Assembly: GCA_902538745.1 (NCBI GenBank)
Contig: CACBGP010000006.1
Location: 1 to 38,693, forward strand
Direction: 5' to 3'
Source of the DNA: an uncultured Pelagibacteraceae bacterium
Lineage (GTDB): Bacteria > Pseudomonadota > Alphaproteobacteria > Pelagibacterales > Pelagibacteraceae
DNA length: 38,693 nucleotides
Below, piece after piece: positions 26,267 through 36,108 of this stretch. Position 1 is the stretch's first letter, and every line of letters begins with the position of its first letter. Position numbers and translations under genes: made by a program. The notes below the pieces were generated by a model, which searched no databases, had not been told where the DNA came from, and worked only from the letters and a program-made list of their open reading frames with translations.

Positions 26267-28843
26267 CTATTTTTTTTTCTTTTTTTTACTTTTATCGTAT
26301 TCTTTTCTTTTCTCAATTAAAATTAATGCCTCTTCCATAGTTAATTCATTTGGATCTTTTTCTTCTGGTATTGTAGCGTTTAAAGATTTGTATTTTATGT
26401 ATGGACCATATTGTCCTTTCATAATTCTAACAGGCTTACCATCTTCAGGATGTGTGCCTAAGTCTTTTATAATAGATGAAGACATTCGGCCTGGTTTAGC
26501 CTCAGCAATTAAAGTTATTGCTCTGTTTAAACCAATAGAAAAAATCTCTTCTATATTTTCAATTCTTGCTGACTTATTTTCACATTTTAGATAAGGACCA
26601 AATCTTCCCGTGTTCAATGTTATTTCTTTTTGATTCTCTGGATTGAGACCTAAAGATTTTGGTAGAGAACATAAAAATTGAGCTTTTTCTAAATCAATAT
26701 CTTTTAAATCTAAACCTTTGGGAATTGATACATTTTTTAATAGTTCGTTAACTTCAGTTTTAGATTTCTTTTTCTTTTTCTTTTTTTTTGCACTTTCTTC
26801 TATTTCTTGTTCACTTAAAATTTTTTCATATTGAAGATAGGGTCCAAATCTTCCATTTTTCAAATATATATCATTACCATTCTCATGCTTTCCAATAAAT
26901 TTTGGTTCAGCTAGTTGAGCTTGGGCTGCAGCTTTTGCTTTAGATAGTGGCCGTGTAAATTTACAATCAGGATAATTTGAGCAACCTATAAAAGCTCCCC
27001 CTCTAAAACTATTTTTCAAACTGAGTGTGCCATTGCTACATAATTGGCATTTTCTGACTATATTTCCCTTATTATCCTTATCAAAAATGAGTTCACCCAA
27101 ACTATCATTAAGTAAATCCAAAACTTCTCTGGTTCTTTTTTCCTTTACCTCTGAAACATTGTTATTAAAATCTTTCCAAAATAATTCTAAAACTTTAATC
27201 CAACTTTCTTTACCAGAGGTTATCTCATCTAATTGGTCTTCTAATCCTGCAGTAAAATTATAATCTACATATCTTGAGAACAATTTTTCTAGGAAAGCAG
27301 AAATTAATTTTCCTCTATCTGTAGGAAAAAATCTCTTATTTAGTATTTCTGCATATCCTCTATTAGCTATAGTAGAGATAATGCTTGCATATGTTGAGGG
27401 CCTACCAATTCCAAGCTCTTCGAGTTTTTTTACTAAACTTGCTTCCGAGTATCTTGGCGGGGGTTGTGTAAAATGTTGTTCATCAATTAAAGACTCAATA
27501 TTTACTAAACCCTTTGTCATAGCTGGTAATATACTTTCATCATCATCTTTATTTTGGTTGTTATAGATTTTTAAAAAACCATCAAATTTGAGAACAGAGC
27601 CACTAGCTTTACAAACTGTGTCATTATTATCAGAAGTTACAGTTATTGTATTTCTATCAAATTTTGCAGATGACATTTGAGAGGACAAAGCTCGACTCCA
27701 AATTAAGTCGTACAGTTTATTTTGATCGGTGCTTAAATACTTTTTAACACTTTGTGGAGTTCTAATTATATCTGTAGGTCTAATTGCTTCATGAGCCTCT
27801 TGTGCATTTTTAGCTTTTTTTCCTGAATAGTTTAGAGAGCTCTCAGGTAAATATTCATTACCAATTTCTTTTTTAATATAGTCTCTAAAAGTTGAGACTG
27901 CATCTTTTGACAAATTTGTTCCATCAGTTCTCATGTAAGTAATTAAACCTATAGTTTCTCCATCTATTTCTATTCCTTGATAAAGCTTTTGTGCAATTTG
28001 CATTGTTCTTGAGGCACCAAAACCTAGTCTACTTGAGGCTGTTTGTTGCAGTGTGGATGTTGTGAAAGGTCCTGAGGGATTTCGATTTATAATTTTACTT
28101 GAAATATCAGTGATACTAAATTTTTTTTTGTTAATAATTGATATAGCTTTATTTATTTCCTCTTTGTTTCTAAAAGAAAATTTTTCTATTTTGTTGTTTT
28201 CAAGTTGACTTATACTAGCGGTTATAATTTGGTTGTTTTTATCTATGAATTTAACACTTAAAGTCCAAAATTCCTCTGGATTGAATGATTCAATCTCATG
28301 TTCTCTCTCAGTTATTAACTTTAATGCAACAGACTGAACTCTCCCAGCAGACTTTGAGCCTGGTAATTTAGTCCAAAGAATAGGTGAAATGTTAAAACCA
28401 ACTAGGTAGTCCAAAGCTCGTCTAGCCATATAAGCATCTACTAACAAAGGTTCAATTTGTCTTGGATTATCAATACCATGTAACACAGCTTTTTTTGTAA
28501 TTTCGTTAAAAACAACTCTTTCAATTTCTTTATCTTTTAAAAGTTTTTTTTCATTTAAATATTCTTTTACATGCCATGCAATTGCTTCACCTTCACGATC
28601 AGGGTCAGTAGCAAGAATAATTTTAGAGGAGTCTTTTGCTGCATCAGTAATTTCTTTAAGATATTTTTTTGAAAAACTGTCTACTTCCCATTCCATTTTA
28701 AAGTCATGATCAGGATCAACAGAACCATTTTTTGAGGGTAAGTCTCTTATGTGTCCATAACTTGCTAAAACTTTATAATCATCGCCTAAATATTTATTTA
28801 TGGTTTTTGCTTTAGCAGGACTTTCTACAATCACCAAGTTCAT
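26267..28843 (-). CDS. topA: DNA topoisomerase I
   Basis: TopA relaxes negatively supercoiled DNA through single-strand passage. The 858-residue protein has a TOPRIM domain with Glu7 and the acidic DPDREGE block (80-86), and the catalytic tyrosine Tyr303 in ITYMRTDGTN. One four-cysteine zinc ribbon follows (Cys599, Cys602, Cys621, Cys627). After it come repeated GRFGPYL/GQYGPYI-type C-terminal modules and a lysine-only tail. The order topA next to plsY and pyrCB is an alphaproteobacterial arrangement, but dprA, usual between topA and plsY, is absent: only 36 bases separate them. Confidence 0.97.
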   Translation of the reverse strand: MNLVIVESPAKAKTINKYLGDDYKVLASYGHIRDLPSKNGSVDPDHDFKMEWEVDSFSKKYLKEITDAAKDSSKIILATDPDREGEAIAWHVKEYLNEKKLLKDKEIERVVFNEITKKAVLHGIDNPRQIEPLLVDAYMARRALDYLVGFNISPILWTKLPGSKSAGRVQSVALKLITEREHEIESFNPEEFWTLSVKFIDKNNQIITASISQLENNKIEKFSFRNKEEINKAISIINKKKFSITDISSKIINRNPSGPFTTSTLQQTASSRLGFGASRTMQIAQKLYQGIEIDGETIGLITYMRTDGTNLSKDAVSTFRDYIKKEIGNEYLPESSLNYSGKKAKNAQEAHEAIRPTDIIRTPQSVKKYLSTDQNKLYDLIWSRALSSQMSSAKFDRNTITVTSDNNDTVCKASGSVLKFDGFLKIYNNQNKDDDESILPAMTKGLVNIESLIDEQHFTQPPPRYSEASLVKKLEELGIGRPSTYASIISTIANRGYAEILNKRFFPTDRGKLISAFLEKLFSRYVDYNFTAGLEDQLDEITSGKESWIKVLELFWKDFNNNVSEVKEKRTREVLDLLNDSLGELIFDKDNKGNIVRKCQLCSNGTLSLKNSFRGGAFIGCSNYPDCKFTRPLSKAKAAAQAQLAEPKFIGKHENGNDIYLKNGRFGPYLQYEKILSEQEIEESAKKKKKKKKSKTEVNELLKNVSIPKGLDLKDIDLEKAQFLCSLPKSLGLNPENQKEITLNTGRFGPYLKCENKSARIENIEEIFSIGLNRAITLIAEAKPGRMSSSIIKDLGTHPEDGKPVRIMKGQYGPYIKYKSLNATIPEEKDPNELTMEEALILIEKRKEYDKSKKKKKK

Positions 28844-28879
28844 TAACTACAAACTACTCAAATGAGTTAGATAGTCAAA

Positions 28880-29458
28880 TTAATAAATTTTTGTCTTTGT
28901 TTCTTCTTTATTTTTCAATCTTTTAATATTTTCTCTGTGAGTAAAAAATATCAAAATAAACATAATAGTAAAAAAAATCACTTGATTAAATTGTGATGAA
29001 AATAACAAATATATCGGAATAGAAATTGATGCAACCAATGAAGCTAACGATGAATATTTAGAAAGACCAAATGTAATAAGCCAAAAAATTATAAAGATTA
29101 AACTGAAATAAATATTTAATGCAAATAAAATTCCCAAATAAGTTGCAACACCCTTACCACCATTGAATTTTAACCAGATAGGAAAAACATGACCCAAGAA
29201 AACACAAAGTGAAGATACATAAACTAATTCTGGGAAATAAATTTTAACATAAATAACTGGAAGGATAGCTTTAAGAATATCAAAAATTAAAGTTGAATAA
29301 CCAATAATTTTATTTCCTGTTCTTAGAGCATTTGTAGCACCTATATTTCCGGAACCTATTTCTCTAATATCTTTTTTTAAAAAAATTTTTGTTAATATTA
29401 AACCAAATGGAATTGATCCCATTAGGTACGAAATAATACCAACAATTAAAATTTCCAT
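28880..29458 (-). CDS. plsY: Glycerol-3-phosphate acyltransferase PlsY
   Basis: PlsY transfers an acyl group from acyl-phosphate to glycerol-3-phosphate, the first step of phospholipid synthesis; it is an integral inner-membrane protein. The 192 residues include about five hydrophobic segments. The three conserved cytoplasmic motifs are visible: SGNIGATNALR (36-46), GHVFPIWLKFNGGKGVAT (89-106) and a final RHREN-like HRENIKRL block. It is one base after the pyrC-like gene, in the same operon. plsX is not in the window. Confidence 0.96.
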   Translation of the reverse strand: MEILIVGIISYLMGSIPFGLILTKIFLKKDIREIGSGNIGATNALRTGNKIIGYSTLIFDILKAILPVIYVKIYFPELVYVSSLCVFLGHVFPIWLKFNGGKGVATYLGILFALNIYFSLIFIIFWLITFGLSKYSSLASLVASISIPIYLLFSSQFNQVIFFTIMFILIFFTHRENIKRLKNKEETKTKIY

Positions 29459-29459
29459 A

Positions 29460-30746
29460 TTATAACTTAAATAATTCTTTTCCTTTTACAAACGTATTTG
29501 TAACTTTACCTTGAAGTTTTTTATCTTCTATTGATGTATTTTTTGATTTTGATATTAGTTTTTCTTTTTTTACAATCCAGGGTTTATCTAAGTCTACAAT
29601 ACAAAAGTCGGCATCATTACCAATTGATAGATTTCCTTTATTAATCTTTAGAATTTTTGCAGGATTTGAGGTCATAGCTTTAATTATAGTTTCTAATTTA
29701 AGTGACCCATTATGATATAGTTCTAAACTTAACGATAACAGAGTCTCAATTCCTGACGCACCAGTTGCTGCTTGTGCAAAAGTAAGTCTTTTTGACTCTT
29801 CATCCTCAGGTTTGTGATCAGATACGATTACATCTATCAATTCACTTTTTAATCCTTGAATTAGAGCTAATCTGTCTTCCTCTCTTCTTAGAGGTGGTGA
29901 GAGTTTTAAAAAGGTTCTAAAGTCACCAATATCATTCTCATTTAACGAAAGATTATTTATTGATACACCGGAGGAAAATTTAACAATTTCTTTTCTATGC
30001 TTAAGCACTTCAACTGATTTTTGTGATGAAAGCTGTGAAATATGATATCTACATTTAACTTTTTCCAACAAAGTTAAATCTCTTTCTATTAAAACTCTCT
30101 CAGCAATTTCTGGTATACCTGATAAGCCTAATTTTGTTGCTACTATACCAGAATTTATCATTCCATTCTTGGCAAGCTCATAATCCTCAGCATGTTGCAT
30201 AATTAAACAACCAAGATCTTTTGCAGAATTCATTATTCTTGACATTAATCTTGGATTTTGGATTGTCCTAATTCCATCCGTAAATGCAATAATACCTTTT
30301 TTTTGTAAGAGGCCAAATTCAGTCATGTTAACACCCTCAATATTTTTTGTTAGTGAGGCACATGGAAAAATATTAATTTTAGATTTATCTCTTCCTCTTC
30401 TTTTTAAAAAATCAACTATTGATACGTTATCAATAATTGGATTTGTATTAGGCATGGTGACTACTGAGGTTACTCCACCTGAAAGAGCTGCGTTACTTAG
30501 CGTTCTGAAGTTTTCTTTATACTCAAAACCAGGTTCCCCTACAAAAACTCTCATATCAACTAACCCAGGAAAAAGATATCTTCCTTTTAGATCGACTGGT
30601 TTTTCGTGAGTTGGAAGATTATTAGTATTTACTTTTTTTCCAACAGCATCAATTTTACCATCTTCTCCTATAATTAAACCACCAACTTCATTAATTGAAT
30701 TATGAGGGTCAACTATATTTGCATTTATAAAATATTGTTTTTTCAT
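29460..30746 (-). CDS. pyrC: Dihydroorotase-like protein, probably non-catalytic (PyrC/PyrX type)
   Basis: This 428-residue amidohydrolase-fold protein belongs to the dihydroorotase family. The start at 30746 ([14 protein letters not shown]) overlaps the pyrB stop as TAATG; the upstream start at 30770 is inside pyrB. The metal-binding HxH of active enzymes is replaced by Arg66 and Phe68 in DMRVFVGEPG, and the substrate-binding Arg after it is Gly70. Other ligand positions persist: Asp157, His185, His235 and Asp310. This matches the PyrX/PyrC' pattern, in which an inactive homologue stabilises aspartate carbamoyltransferase. It is probably a structural partner of PyrB, so a functional dihydroorotase should exist elsewhere. 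This is inference from residues and position. Confidence 0.9.
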   Translation of the reverse strand: MKKQYFINANIVDPHNSINEVGGLIIGEDGKIDAVGKKVNTNNLPTHEKPVDLKGRYLFPGLVDMRVFVGEPGFEYKENFRTLSNAALSGGVTSVVTMPNTNPIIDNVSIVDFLKRRGRDKSKINIFPCASLTKNIEGVNMTEFGLLQKKGIIAFTDGIRTIQNPRLMSRIMNSAKDLGCLIMQHAEDYELAKNGMINSGIVATKLGLSGIPEIAERVLIERDLTLLEKVKCRYHISQLSSQKSVEVLKHRKEIVKFSSGVSINNLSLNENDIGDFRTFLKLSPPLRREEDRLALIQGLKSELIDVIVSDHKPEDEESKRLTFAQAATGASGIETLLSLSLELYHNGSLKLETIIKAMTSNPAKILKINKGNLSIGNDADFCIVDLDKPWIVKKEKLISKSKNTSIEDKKLQGKVTNTFVKGKELFKL

Positions 30747-31687
30747 TATGTACAAAATATTTTTAAGCAAGCCATTCTTACTGCAACTCCAAGTTCAACT
30801 TGTTCTTTAATTACACTCTTATTTATGTCATCTGCAAGAATTGTATCTATTTCGATACCTCTATTCATTGGACCTGGATGCATTATTAAAGCATCTGATT
30901 TTGCATATTCTAATTTATCAGGTGTTAGTCCAAAATATTCATAATATTCTCTGTTTGATGAAAGATATGAACTACTCATTCTTTCATTTTGTAATCTTAA
31001 CATCATAACGATGTCACAATCTTTTAATCCTTTTTTCATATCAGTAAAAGGGTTCACACCAAATCGATCTATTTTTTTGGGCATTAAATTAGTTGGTGCA
31101 ATAATATTTATCTCGGCTCCAAGCATATTTAGTAAATAGATATTTGATCTAGCCACTCTAGAATGTAATATATCTCCACAAATTGCTATTTTTAAACCCT
31201 CTATTTTTTTTTTACGGTTAATGATTGTTAATGCATCAAGTAAAGCTTGTGTTGGATGCTCACGCCTACCATCACCTGCATTTAAAACTGCACAATTAAC
31301 TTTTTGTGAAAGTAAATTACATGCACCAGAATCTTGGTGTCTAATGACAATAATATCTGGATGCATTGCGTTTAATGTCATTGCAGTATCAATTAACGTT
31401 TCACCTTTTTTTATAGCTGAATTGCTAATGTTCATAGACATTACATCAGCCCCAAGTCTTTTTCCTGCAAGTTCGAAAGAACTTTGTGTTCTTGTGGATG
31501 GCTCAAAAAATAAATTTATTTGAGTTTTACCTTTTAGCACATCTATTTTTTTGTTTTTACTTTGATTAACCTTTATAAAGTCTTTAGCTTCATCAAGTAT
31601 TAAATTTACATCATTTATTGATAAATCTTGGATTCCTAACAAATGTTTTTGGGAAATTTTAATAGCTTTATTAGTTGGTATTGCCAT
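30746..31687 (-). CDS. pyrB: Aspartate carbamoyltransferase catalytic subunit
   Basis: PyrB makes carbamoyl aspartate from carbamoyl phosphate and aspartate in pyrimidine synthesis. From the ATG at 31687 ([10 protein letters not shown]) the protein has 313 residues; a start three codons upstream at 31696 cannot be excluded. The carbamoyl phosphate site FEPSTRT (61-67), HPTQALLD (144-151) and HPGPMNRG near the end are intact. It precedes the dihydroorotase-like gene, with a one-base overlap, and no pyrI is near. This fits ATCases whose partner is a PyrC-like chain. Confidence 0.96.
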   Translation of the reverse strand: MAIPTNKAIKISQKHLLGIQDLSINDVNLILDEAKDFIKVNQSKNKKIDVLKGKTQINLFFEPSTRTQSSFELAGKRLGADVMSMNISNSAIKKGETLIDTAMTLNAMHPDIIVIRHQDSGACNLLSQKVNCAVLNAGDGRREHPTQALLDALTIINRKKKIEGLKIAICGDILHSRVARSNIYLLNMLGAEINIIAPTNLMPKKIDRFGVNPFTDMKKGLKDCDIVMMLRLQNERMSSSYLSSNREYYEYFGLTPDKLEYAKSDALIMHPGPMNRGIEIDTILADDINKSVIKEQVELGVAVRMACLKIFCT

Positions 31688-31729
31688 TAAAACCAACTCT
31701 ATAACTATAATTCTTTACAATAGCAAGTA

Positions 31730-32185
31730 TTAATTATTTAAAAAATCAATTGCACCCTGTAATATAAATGCAGCTGCATTCTCATCAATTTTTTTTTCCC
31801 TTTTTGTAACATTTACGTCCAATTGGCTTGACAAATTAAAAGCCCCAACTGTTGATAACCTTTCATCCCATAAACAAACAGGTATATTAATATTCTTTTC
31901 TATGTTTTTAGACACGTCTTTAATTGATTGAGTTGATCTGCCTGATGAACCATCCATGTTAAGAGGATTTCCAATTATGATACCCCCTATATTATTTTCC
32001 TTAATAATCTCTTTTAATTCTATTATTAGTTTTTCAGATGAAGTTTTGACAATAGTTCTAAATGGTGTTGCAATTAATTGCTTCTCATCACATATTGAAA
32101 CACCGATTCTTTTAGAACCAAGGTCTAATCCTATTAATCTACACTTATCTGAGTGTTTTTTTTTAAATTCATCTAATGTCACCAT
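31730..32185 (-). CDS. ruvX: YqgF/RuvX family Holliday junction resolvase-like nuclease
   Basis: This 151-residue RNase H-fold protein belongs to the YqgF family, implicated in pre-16S rRNA 5' end maturation and possibly recombination. Visible motifs are LIGLDLGSKRIGVS with Asp21, IGNPLNMDGS (71-80) with the conserved Asn/Pro, DERLST (107-112), and Asp134 in KIDENAAAFIL. These are the expected acidic residues. It is divergent from gatC across 50 bases, and pyrB follows downstream after 42 bases. Confidence 0.93.
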   Translation of the reverse strand: MVTLDEFKKKHSDKCRLIGLDLGSKRIGVSICDEKQLIATPFRTIVKTSSEKLIIELKEIIKENNIGGIIIGNPLNMDGSSGRSTQSIKDVSKNIEKNINIPVCLWDERLSTVGAFNLSSQLDVNVTKREKKIDENAAAFILQGAIDFLNN

Positions 32186-32189
32186 ATTG

Positions 32190-32195
32190 TATAAT
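32190..32195 (+). promoter_or_regulatory. Possible -10 element for gatCAB
   Basis: A perfect TATAAT lies in the 50-base divergent region between ruvX and gatC, 40 bases before the gatC ATG. No good TTGACA-like box is seen at the right distance upstream, and the region is AT-rich, so chance is likely enough to keep confidence low. Confidence 0.35.
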
Positions 32196-32235
32196 TTAAA
32201 CTTAAGTGATAGTTTTCGTCATATTTAAATAGCAT

Positions 32236-32523
32236 ATGAGCATAGATCTTAAAACAATAAAACATATTTCTAAATTATCAAGAATTTCAGTTGATGAGCA
32301 AAGGGCTAAAAAATTAGTTGGTGATTTAAATTCAATTTTTGATTTTATTGAAAAGCTTAATGAATTAAAAACAGAAAATGTTAAACCGTTAACTTCTATC
32401 GCAGAAACAACATTAAAATTAAGGTCTGATGAGATTCAAAGTAAAAATATCAGAGAACAAATAATTAAGAATTCTCCTCAAGATAATGAAGATTATTTTG
32501 TTGTACCAAAGGTTATTGAGTGA
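32236..32523 (+). CDS. gatC: Asp/Glu-tRNA amidotransferase subunit C
   Basis: GatC stabilises GatA within the GatCAB complex that converts Glu-tRNA(Gln) and/or Asp-tRNA(Asn) into the amide forms. The product has 95 residues, the usual size, with the family patterns IKHISKLSRISVDE, FIEKLNELKTENVKPL and a C-terminal PQDNEDYFVVPKVIE. It opens the gatCAB operon. The stop overlaps the gatA ATG by one base (TGATG). Confidence 0.95.
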   Translation: MSIDLKTIKHISKLSRISVDEQRAKKLVGDLNSIFDFIEKLNELKTENVKPLTSIAETTLKLRSDEIQSKNIREQIIKNSPQDNEDYFVVPKVIE

Positions 32524-33980
32524 TGTCAGAAATAACCAAACAATCTCTAACAGAATTAGTTGAAAATATTAAAAATAAAAAACTTTCTTCATCAGAAGTT
32601 ACTAAAGCCTTTATTGAAAGATCTGAAAAATCAAAAGTGCTTAATACTTTTATTACTGAAGACTTCACGTCCGCTTTAGATAAAGCAAAAAAATTTGATC
32701 AAAAACCCAATTTAGATTTAAAATTACCTGGTATTCCAATGGCCGTTAAAGATTTATTTTGTACAAAGAATGTCAAAACAACTGCTGGTAGCAAGATTTT
32801 GAATAATTTTGTGCCAACATACGAGTCAACGGTAACAGAAAATATTTGGAGTGAAGGTGCAATTCTTTTGGGTAAGTTAAATTGTGATGAGTTTGCAATG
32901 GGCTCCTCGAATGAGACTAGTTTTTTCGGCAATGTTCAAAATCCTATTGATAAAAATTTAGTACCTGGTGGTTCCTCTGGAGGATCTGCATCAGCTGTTG
33001 CTGGACAATTAACACCGATTACAATTGGTACAGATACTGGTGGATCAATAAGACAGCCAGCTTCTTTCACCGGAACAGTTGGTTTAAAACCAACCTATGG
33101 TAGTTGTTCAAGATATGGAATTGTTGCTTTTGCCTCTTCCTTAGATCAAGCAGGACCAATGGCACAAAATGTTAAAGATTGTGCTTTACTTCAGGAAGTA
33201 ATCAGTAGTTTTGATGCGAAAGATTCAACCTCAATAGATTTTAAAAGAAGTCATTATAGTAAAGATCTTACTAATAATATTAAAGGAAAAAAAATTGGAA
33301 TACCAAAAGAATATCGAGTTGATGGTATGCCTAAAGAGATTGAGGACCTCTGGCAAAAAGGAATTGAATATGTAAGAGATTGTGGTGCAGAAATTATAAA
33401 CATTTCACTTCCTCATACTAGTTATGCTCTGCCAACTTATTATATAGTTGCTCCAGCTGAAGCATCTTCAAATTTAGCAAGATATGACGGTGTTAAGTAT
33501 GGATATAGAGCAAATGGTGAAAATTTAATTGACATGTATGAAAAAACTAGGTCGGAAGGTTTTGGTTCGGAAGTTCAAAGAAGGATTATGATTGGAACTT
33601 ATGTTCTATCTTCAGGGTATTATGATGCATATTATTTAAAAGCTCAAAAGGTTAGAAGATTAATTAAAAATGATTTTGATGAAGCATATAAAAAAGTAGA
33701 CGCAATTTTAACACCATCTACACCTAGCTCAGCTTTCAAAATTGGTGAAAAAACAAATGATCCTGTTTCTATGTATCTCAACGATATATTCACAGTGCCT
33801 GTTAATTTAGCTGGTTTACCAGGTATTTCAATTCCTGCAGGACATGACGCAAAAGGTTATCCTCTTGGTTTACAAATAATTGGTAAAGCCTTCGATGAAC
33901 AAAATATATTGAATATTGCGTTTGCAATGGAGGAAAAAATAAATTTTAAAAATAAAATTACTGATTGGTGGATTAAATGA
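32523..33980 (+). CDS. gatA: Asp/Glu-tRNA amidotransferase subunit A
   Basis: GatA hydrolyses glutamine to release ammonia for transamidation. I take the ATG at 32523 (MSEITKQSL), which overlaps the gatC stop; a GTG one codon upstream is less likely. The 485-residue amidase has the Ser-cis-Ser-Lys triad: Lys76 in AVKDLF, Ser151 in GGSSGGSAS and Ser175 in [10 protein letters not shown]. The domain is complete to the C-terminal [15 protein letters not shown] region. gatB begins in its stop codon (ATGA). Confidence 0.97.
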   Translation: MSEITKQSLTELVENIKNKKLSSSEVTKAFIERSEKSKVLNTFITEDFTSALDKAKKFDQKPNLDLKLPGIPMAVKDLFCTKNVKTTAGSKILNNFVPTYESTVTENIWSEGAILLGKLNCDEFAMGSSNETSFFGNVQNPIDKNLVPGGSSGGSASAVAGQLTPITIGTDTGGSIRQPASFTGTVGLKPTYGSCSRYGIVAFASSLDQAGPMAQNVKDCALLQEVISSFDAKDSTSIDFKRSHYSKDLTNNIKGKKIGIPKEYRVDGMPKEIEDLWQKGIEYVRDCGAEIINISLPHTSYALPTYYIVAPAEASSNLARYDGVKYGYRANGENLIDMYEKTRSEGFGSEVQRRIMIGTYVLSSGYYDAYYLKAQKVRRLIKNDFDEAYKKVDAILTPSTPSSAFKIGEKTNDPVSMYLNDIFTVPVNLAGLPGISIPAGHDAKGYPLGLQIIGKAFDEQNILNIAFAMEEKINFKNKITDWWIK

Positions 33981-35452
33981 GTAAAAAGATTCGAGAATAT
34001 TTGATTAATCGTAAAGATAATCAATATGAAGTTGTAATAGGTTTAGAAGTTCATGCTCAAGTATTATCCTTGTCAAAATTATTTTCTACTTCTGCTACTA
34101 AATTTGGTGCCGAACCTAATACTCAAGTAAGTTTAGTTGATGCAGCTTTTCCAGGTATGCTACCAGTAATAAACGAATTTTGTGTTAAACAAGCAATAAA
34201 AACTGGCATAGGTCTTAATGCAAAAATAAATAAACGCTCAGTTTTTGATAGAAAAAATTATTTTTATGCAGATTTACCACAAGGATATCAAATTTCACAA
34301 TTTAAAGATCCAATAGTGGGTGAGGGTAAAGTTATTATAGATTTGCCTGACGGTCATAAAGAAGTAGGTATAGAAAGATTACATTTAGAACAAGATGCAG
34401 GAAAGAGTATACATGATTTAGATCCTCAAAATACTTTCGTTGATTTGAATAGATCAGGAGTAGCTTTAATGGAAATTGTAAGTAAACCAGACCTTAGATC
34501 TCCAGATGAAGTAAGTATATATATAAAAAAATTGAGATCAATCATGCGATATTTAGGTACTTGTGATGGAAATATGCAAGAAGGATCATTAAGAGCAGAT
34601 GTTAATGTATCTGTAAGGAAAAAAGGGTCAAAAGAGTTTGGAACAAGATGTGAAATCAAAAATGTAAACTCGATTAAATTTATGCAAATGGCTATAGAAT
34701 ATGAGGCTAATAGACAAGTTGATCTAATTGAAGAAGGTAAAACAATTGATCAGGAGACTAGATTATTTGACACTAAGAAAAATGAGACAAGATCAATGAG
34801 ATCGAAAGAAGATGCTCATGACTATAGATATTTCCCTGATCCAGATTTATTACCATTAGAAGTCTCAGACGAATTTGTAAATAAACTTAAAAGTGAAATT
34901 CCAGAGTTACCTGATGATAAGAAGAAAAGATTTATTAATGAATTTAAGTTATCAGCTTATGAAGCAACAATCTTAGTTTCTGATATAGAAATAGCAAAAT
35001 ATTTTGAAGAAGTTGTAGCAAAAATGGGCAAGAATAAAGATATGAAACTTGTGGTCAACTGGATTACTGGAGAGCTTTTTTCTGTTTTAAATAGAAAAAA
35101 TTTAGAAATTACACAAAGCCCTGTAAGTGCAAAAAATTTGGCAATATTAGTAAATTTAATTAAGAATGGAACAATCTCAGGAAAAATTGCTAAAACAGTT
35201 TTTGAACTAATGTTAAAGAATGATGAAGATCCTCAAAAAATTGTGGAAGAAAAAGGCTTAAAACAACAAAGCGATCCAAAAGCATTAGAGGAATTGATAG
35301 ATAAGATAATTAACAATAATAGAGAAAAAGCTATTGAATACAAGCAGGGCAAAGAAAAACTTTTTGGTTTTTTTGTAGGTCAAGCTATGAAAGCCTCAGG
35401 TGGAAAAGCCAATCCTCAATTAATTAATGAGATCTTAAAAAAAAAATTATAA
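33977..35452 (+). CDS. gatB: Asp/Glu-tRNA amidotransferase subunit B
   Basis: GatB binds tRNA and carries the kinase/transamidase site. The 491-residue product begins its core with [13 protein letters not shown] and shows [45 protein letters not shown] and [14 protein letters not shown] helical YqeY-like C-terminal tail (about 400-491) ends [13 protein letters not shown]. Because gatA and gatB are complete, the organism likely charges tRNA(Gln), and perhaps tRNA(Asn), indirectly. The methyltransferase gene follows after five bases. Confidence 0.97.
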   Translation: MSKKIREYLINRKDNQYEVVIGLEVHAQVLSLSKLFSTSATKFGAEPNTQVSLVDAAFPGMLPVINEFCVKQAIKTGIGLNAKINKRSVFDRKNYFYADLPQGYQISQFKDPIVGEGKVIIDLPDGHKEVGIERLHLEQDAGKSIHDLDPQNTFVDLNRSGVALMEIVSKPDLRSPDEVSIYIKKLRSIMRYLGTCDGNMQEGSLRADVNVSVRKKGSKEFGTRCEIKNVNSIKFMQMAIEYEANRQVDLIEEGKTIDQETRLFDTKKNETRSMRSKEDAHDYRYFPDPDLLPLEVSDEFVNKLKSEIPELPDDKKKRFINEFKLSAYEATILVSDIEIAKYFEEVVAKMGKNKDMKLVVNWITGELFSVLNRKNLEITQSPVSAKNLAILVNLIKNGTISGKIAKTVFELMLKNDEDPQKIVEEKGLKQQSDPKALEELIDKIINNNREKAIEYKQGKEKLFGFFVGQAMKASGGKANPQLINEILKKKL

Positions 35453-35457
35453 GGGTT

Positions 35458-36108
35458 ATGGGTTCTGACCTTAATATTACAAAGCATCTACAAGATTATA
35501 TATTAAAACATGGTTTAAAACTTCATCCAGTACAAAAAGAAATAATTAATTATAATCTTAAATTAGGTGATATTAAAAGAATGCAAATATCAATATCACA
35601 ATGTCAATTTCTTCATTTAATTATTAAAGTTTCTAAAATTAAGAAAGTATTAGAAATCGGAACCTTCACTGGCCTAAGTACATTATCCATGGCATTAGCT
35701 TTACCTGATAATGGAGAAATTATTTCTTTAGATAAAAATAGAGATACTAATAAAATTGCTATTAATTTTTTTAAAAAAGCTGAACAAGATCATAAGATAA
35801 AGACAATTATAAAACCAGCCTTAGAATCTCTAATTAAGATTAGAAATAAAAAATTTGATTTAGTTTTTATAGATGCAGATAAAATGAATTATAAAAAGTA
35901 TTATGAAATTTCTTTAGACTTATTAAATAAAGGAGGTTTAGTAATAATTGATAATGTATTATGGCATGGAGAAGTAGTTGATAAAAGAATAAATGATAAA
36001 TTTACAAAAAATATAAGGGAACTGAATAATTTTATATCAAGAGACAAACGAATAGAGAAAGTAATTGTGCCTTTTGGTGATGGCATGAGTGTTTGTAGGA
36101 AAGTTTAA
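35458..36108 (+). CDS. SAM-dependent O-methyltransferase (candidate tRNA ho5U methyltransferase)
   Basis: This 216-residue class I methyltransferase is of the caffeoyl-CoA O-methyltransferase type. The SAM-binding EIGTFTGLS is at 66-74, and the metal-site residues are FIDAD (138-141) and DNVLWHGEV (165-173). The substrate is not shown by sequence. Bacillus TrmR, which methylates 5-hydroxyuridine at tRNA position 34, belongs to the same broad family and is of similar length. Here the gene overlaps the start of trhO, which makes 5-hydroxyuridine, by one base. A TrmR-like role is therefore plausible, but small-molecule methylation is the alternative. Confidence 0.85.
   Translation: MGSDLNITKHLQDYILKHGLKLHPVQKEIINYNLKLGDIKRMQISISQCQFLHLIIKVSKIKKVLEIGTFTGLSTLSMALALPDNGEIISLDKNRDTNKIAINFFKKAEQDHKIKTIIKPALESLIKIRNKKFDLVFIDADKMNYKKYYEISLDLLNKGGLVIIDNVLWHGEVVDKRINDKFTKNIRELNNFISRDKRIEKVIVPFGDGMSVCRKV

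Noticed and set aside
30747..30770. Upstream start for the dihydroorotase-like gene
   Set aside because: It lies inside pyrB, and the TAATG overlap at 30746 fits the pattern of other junctions.
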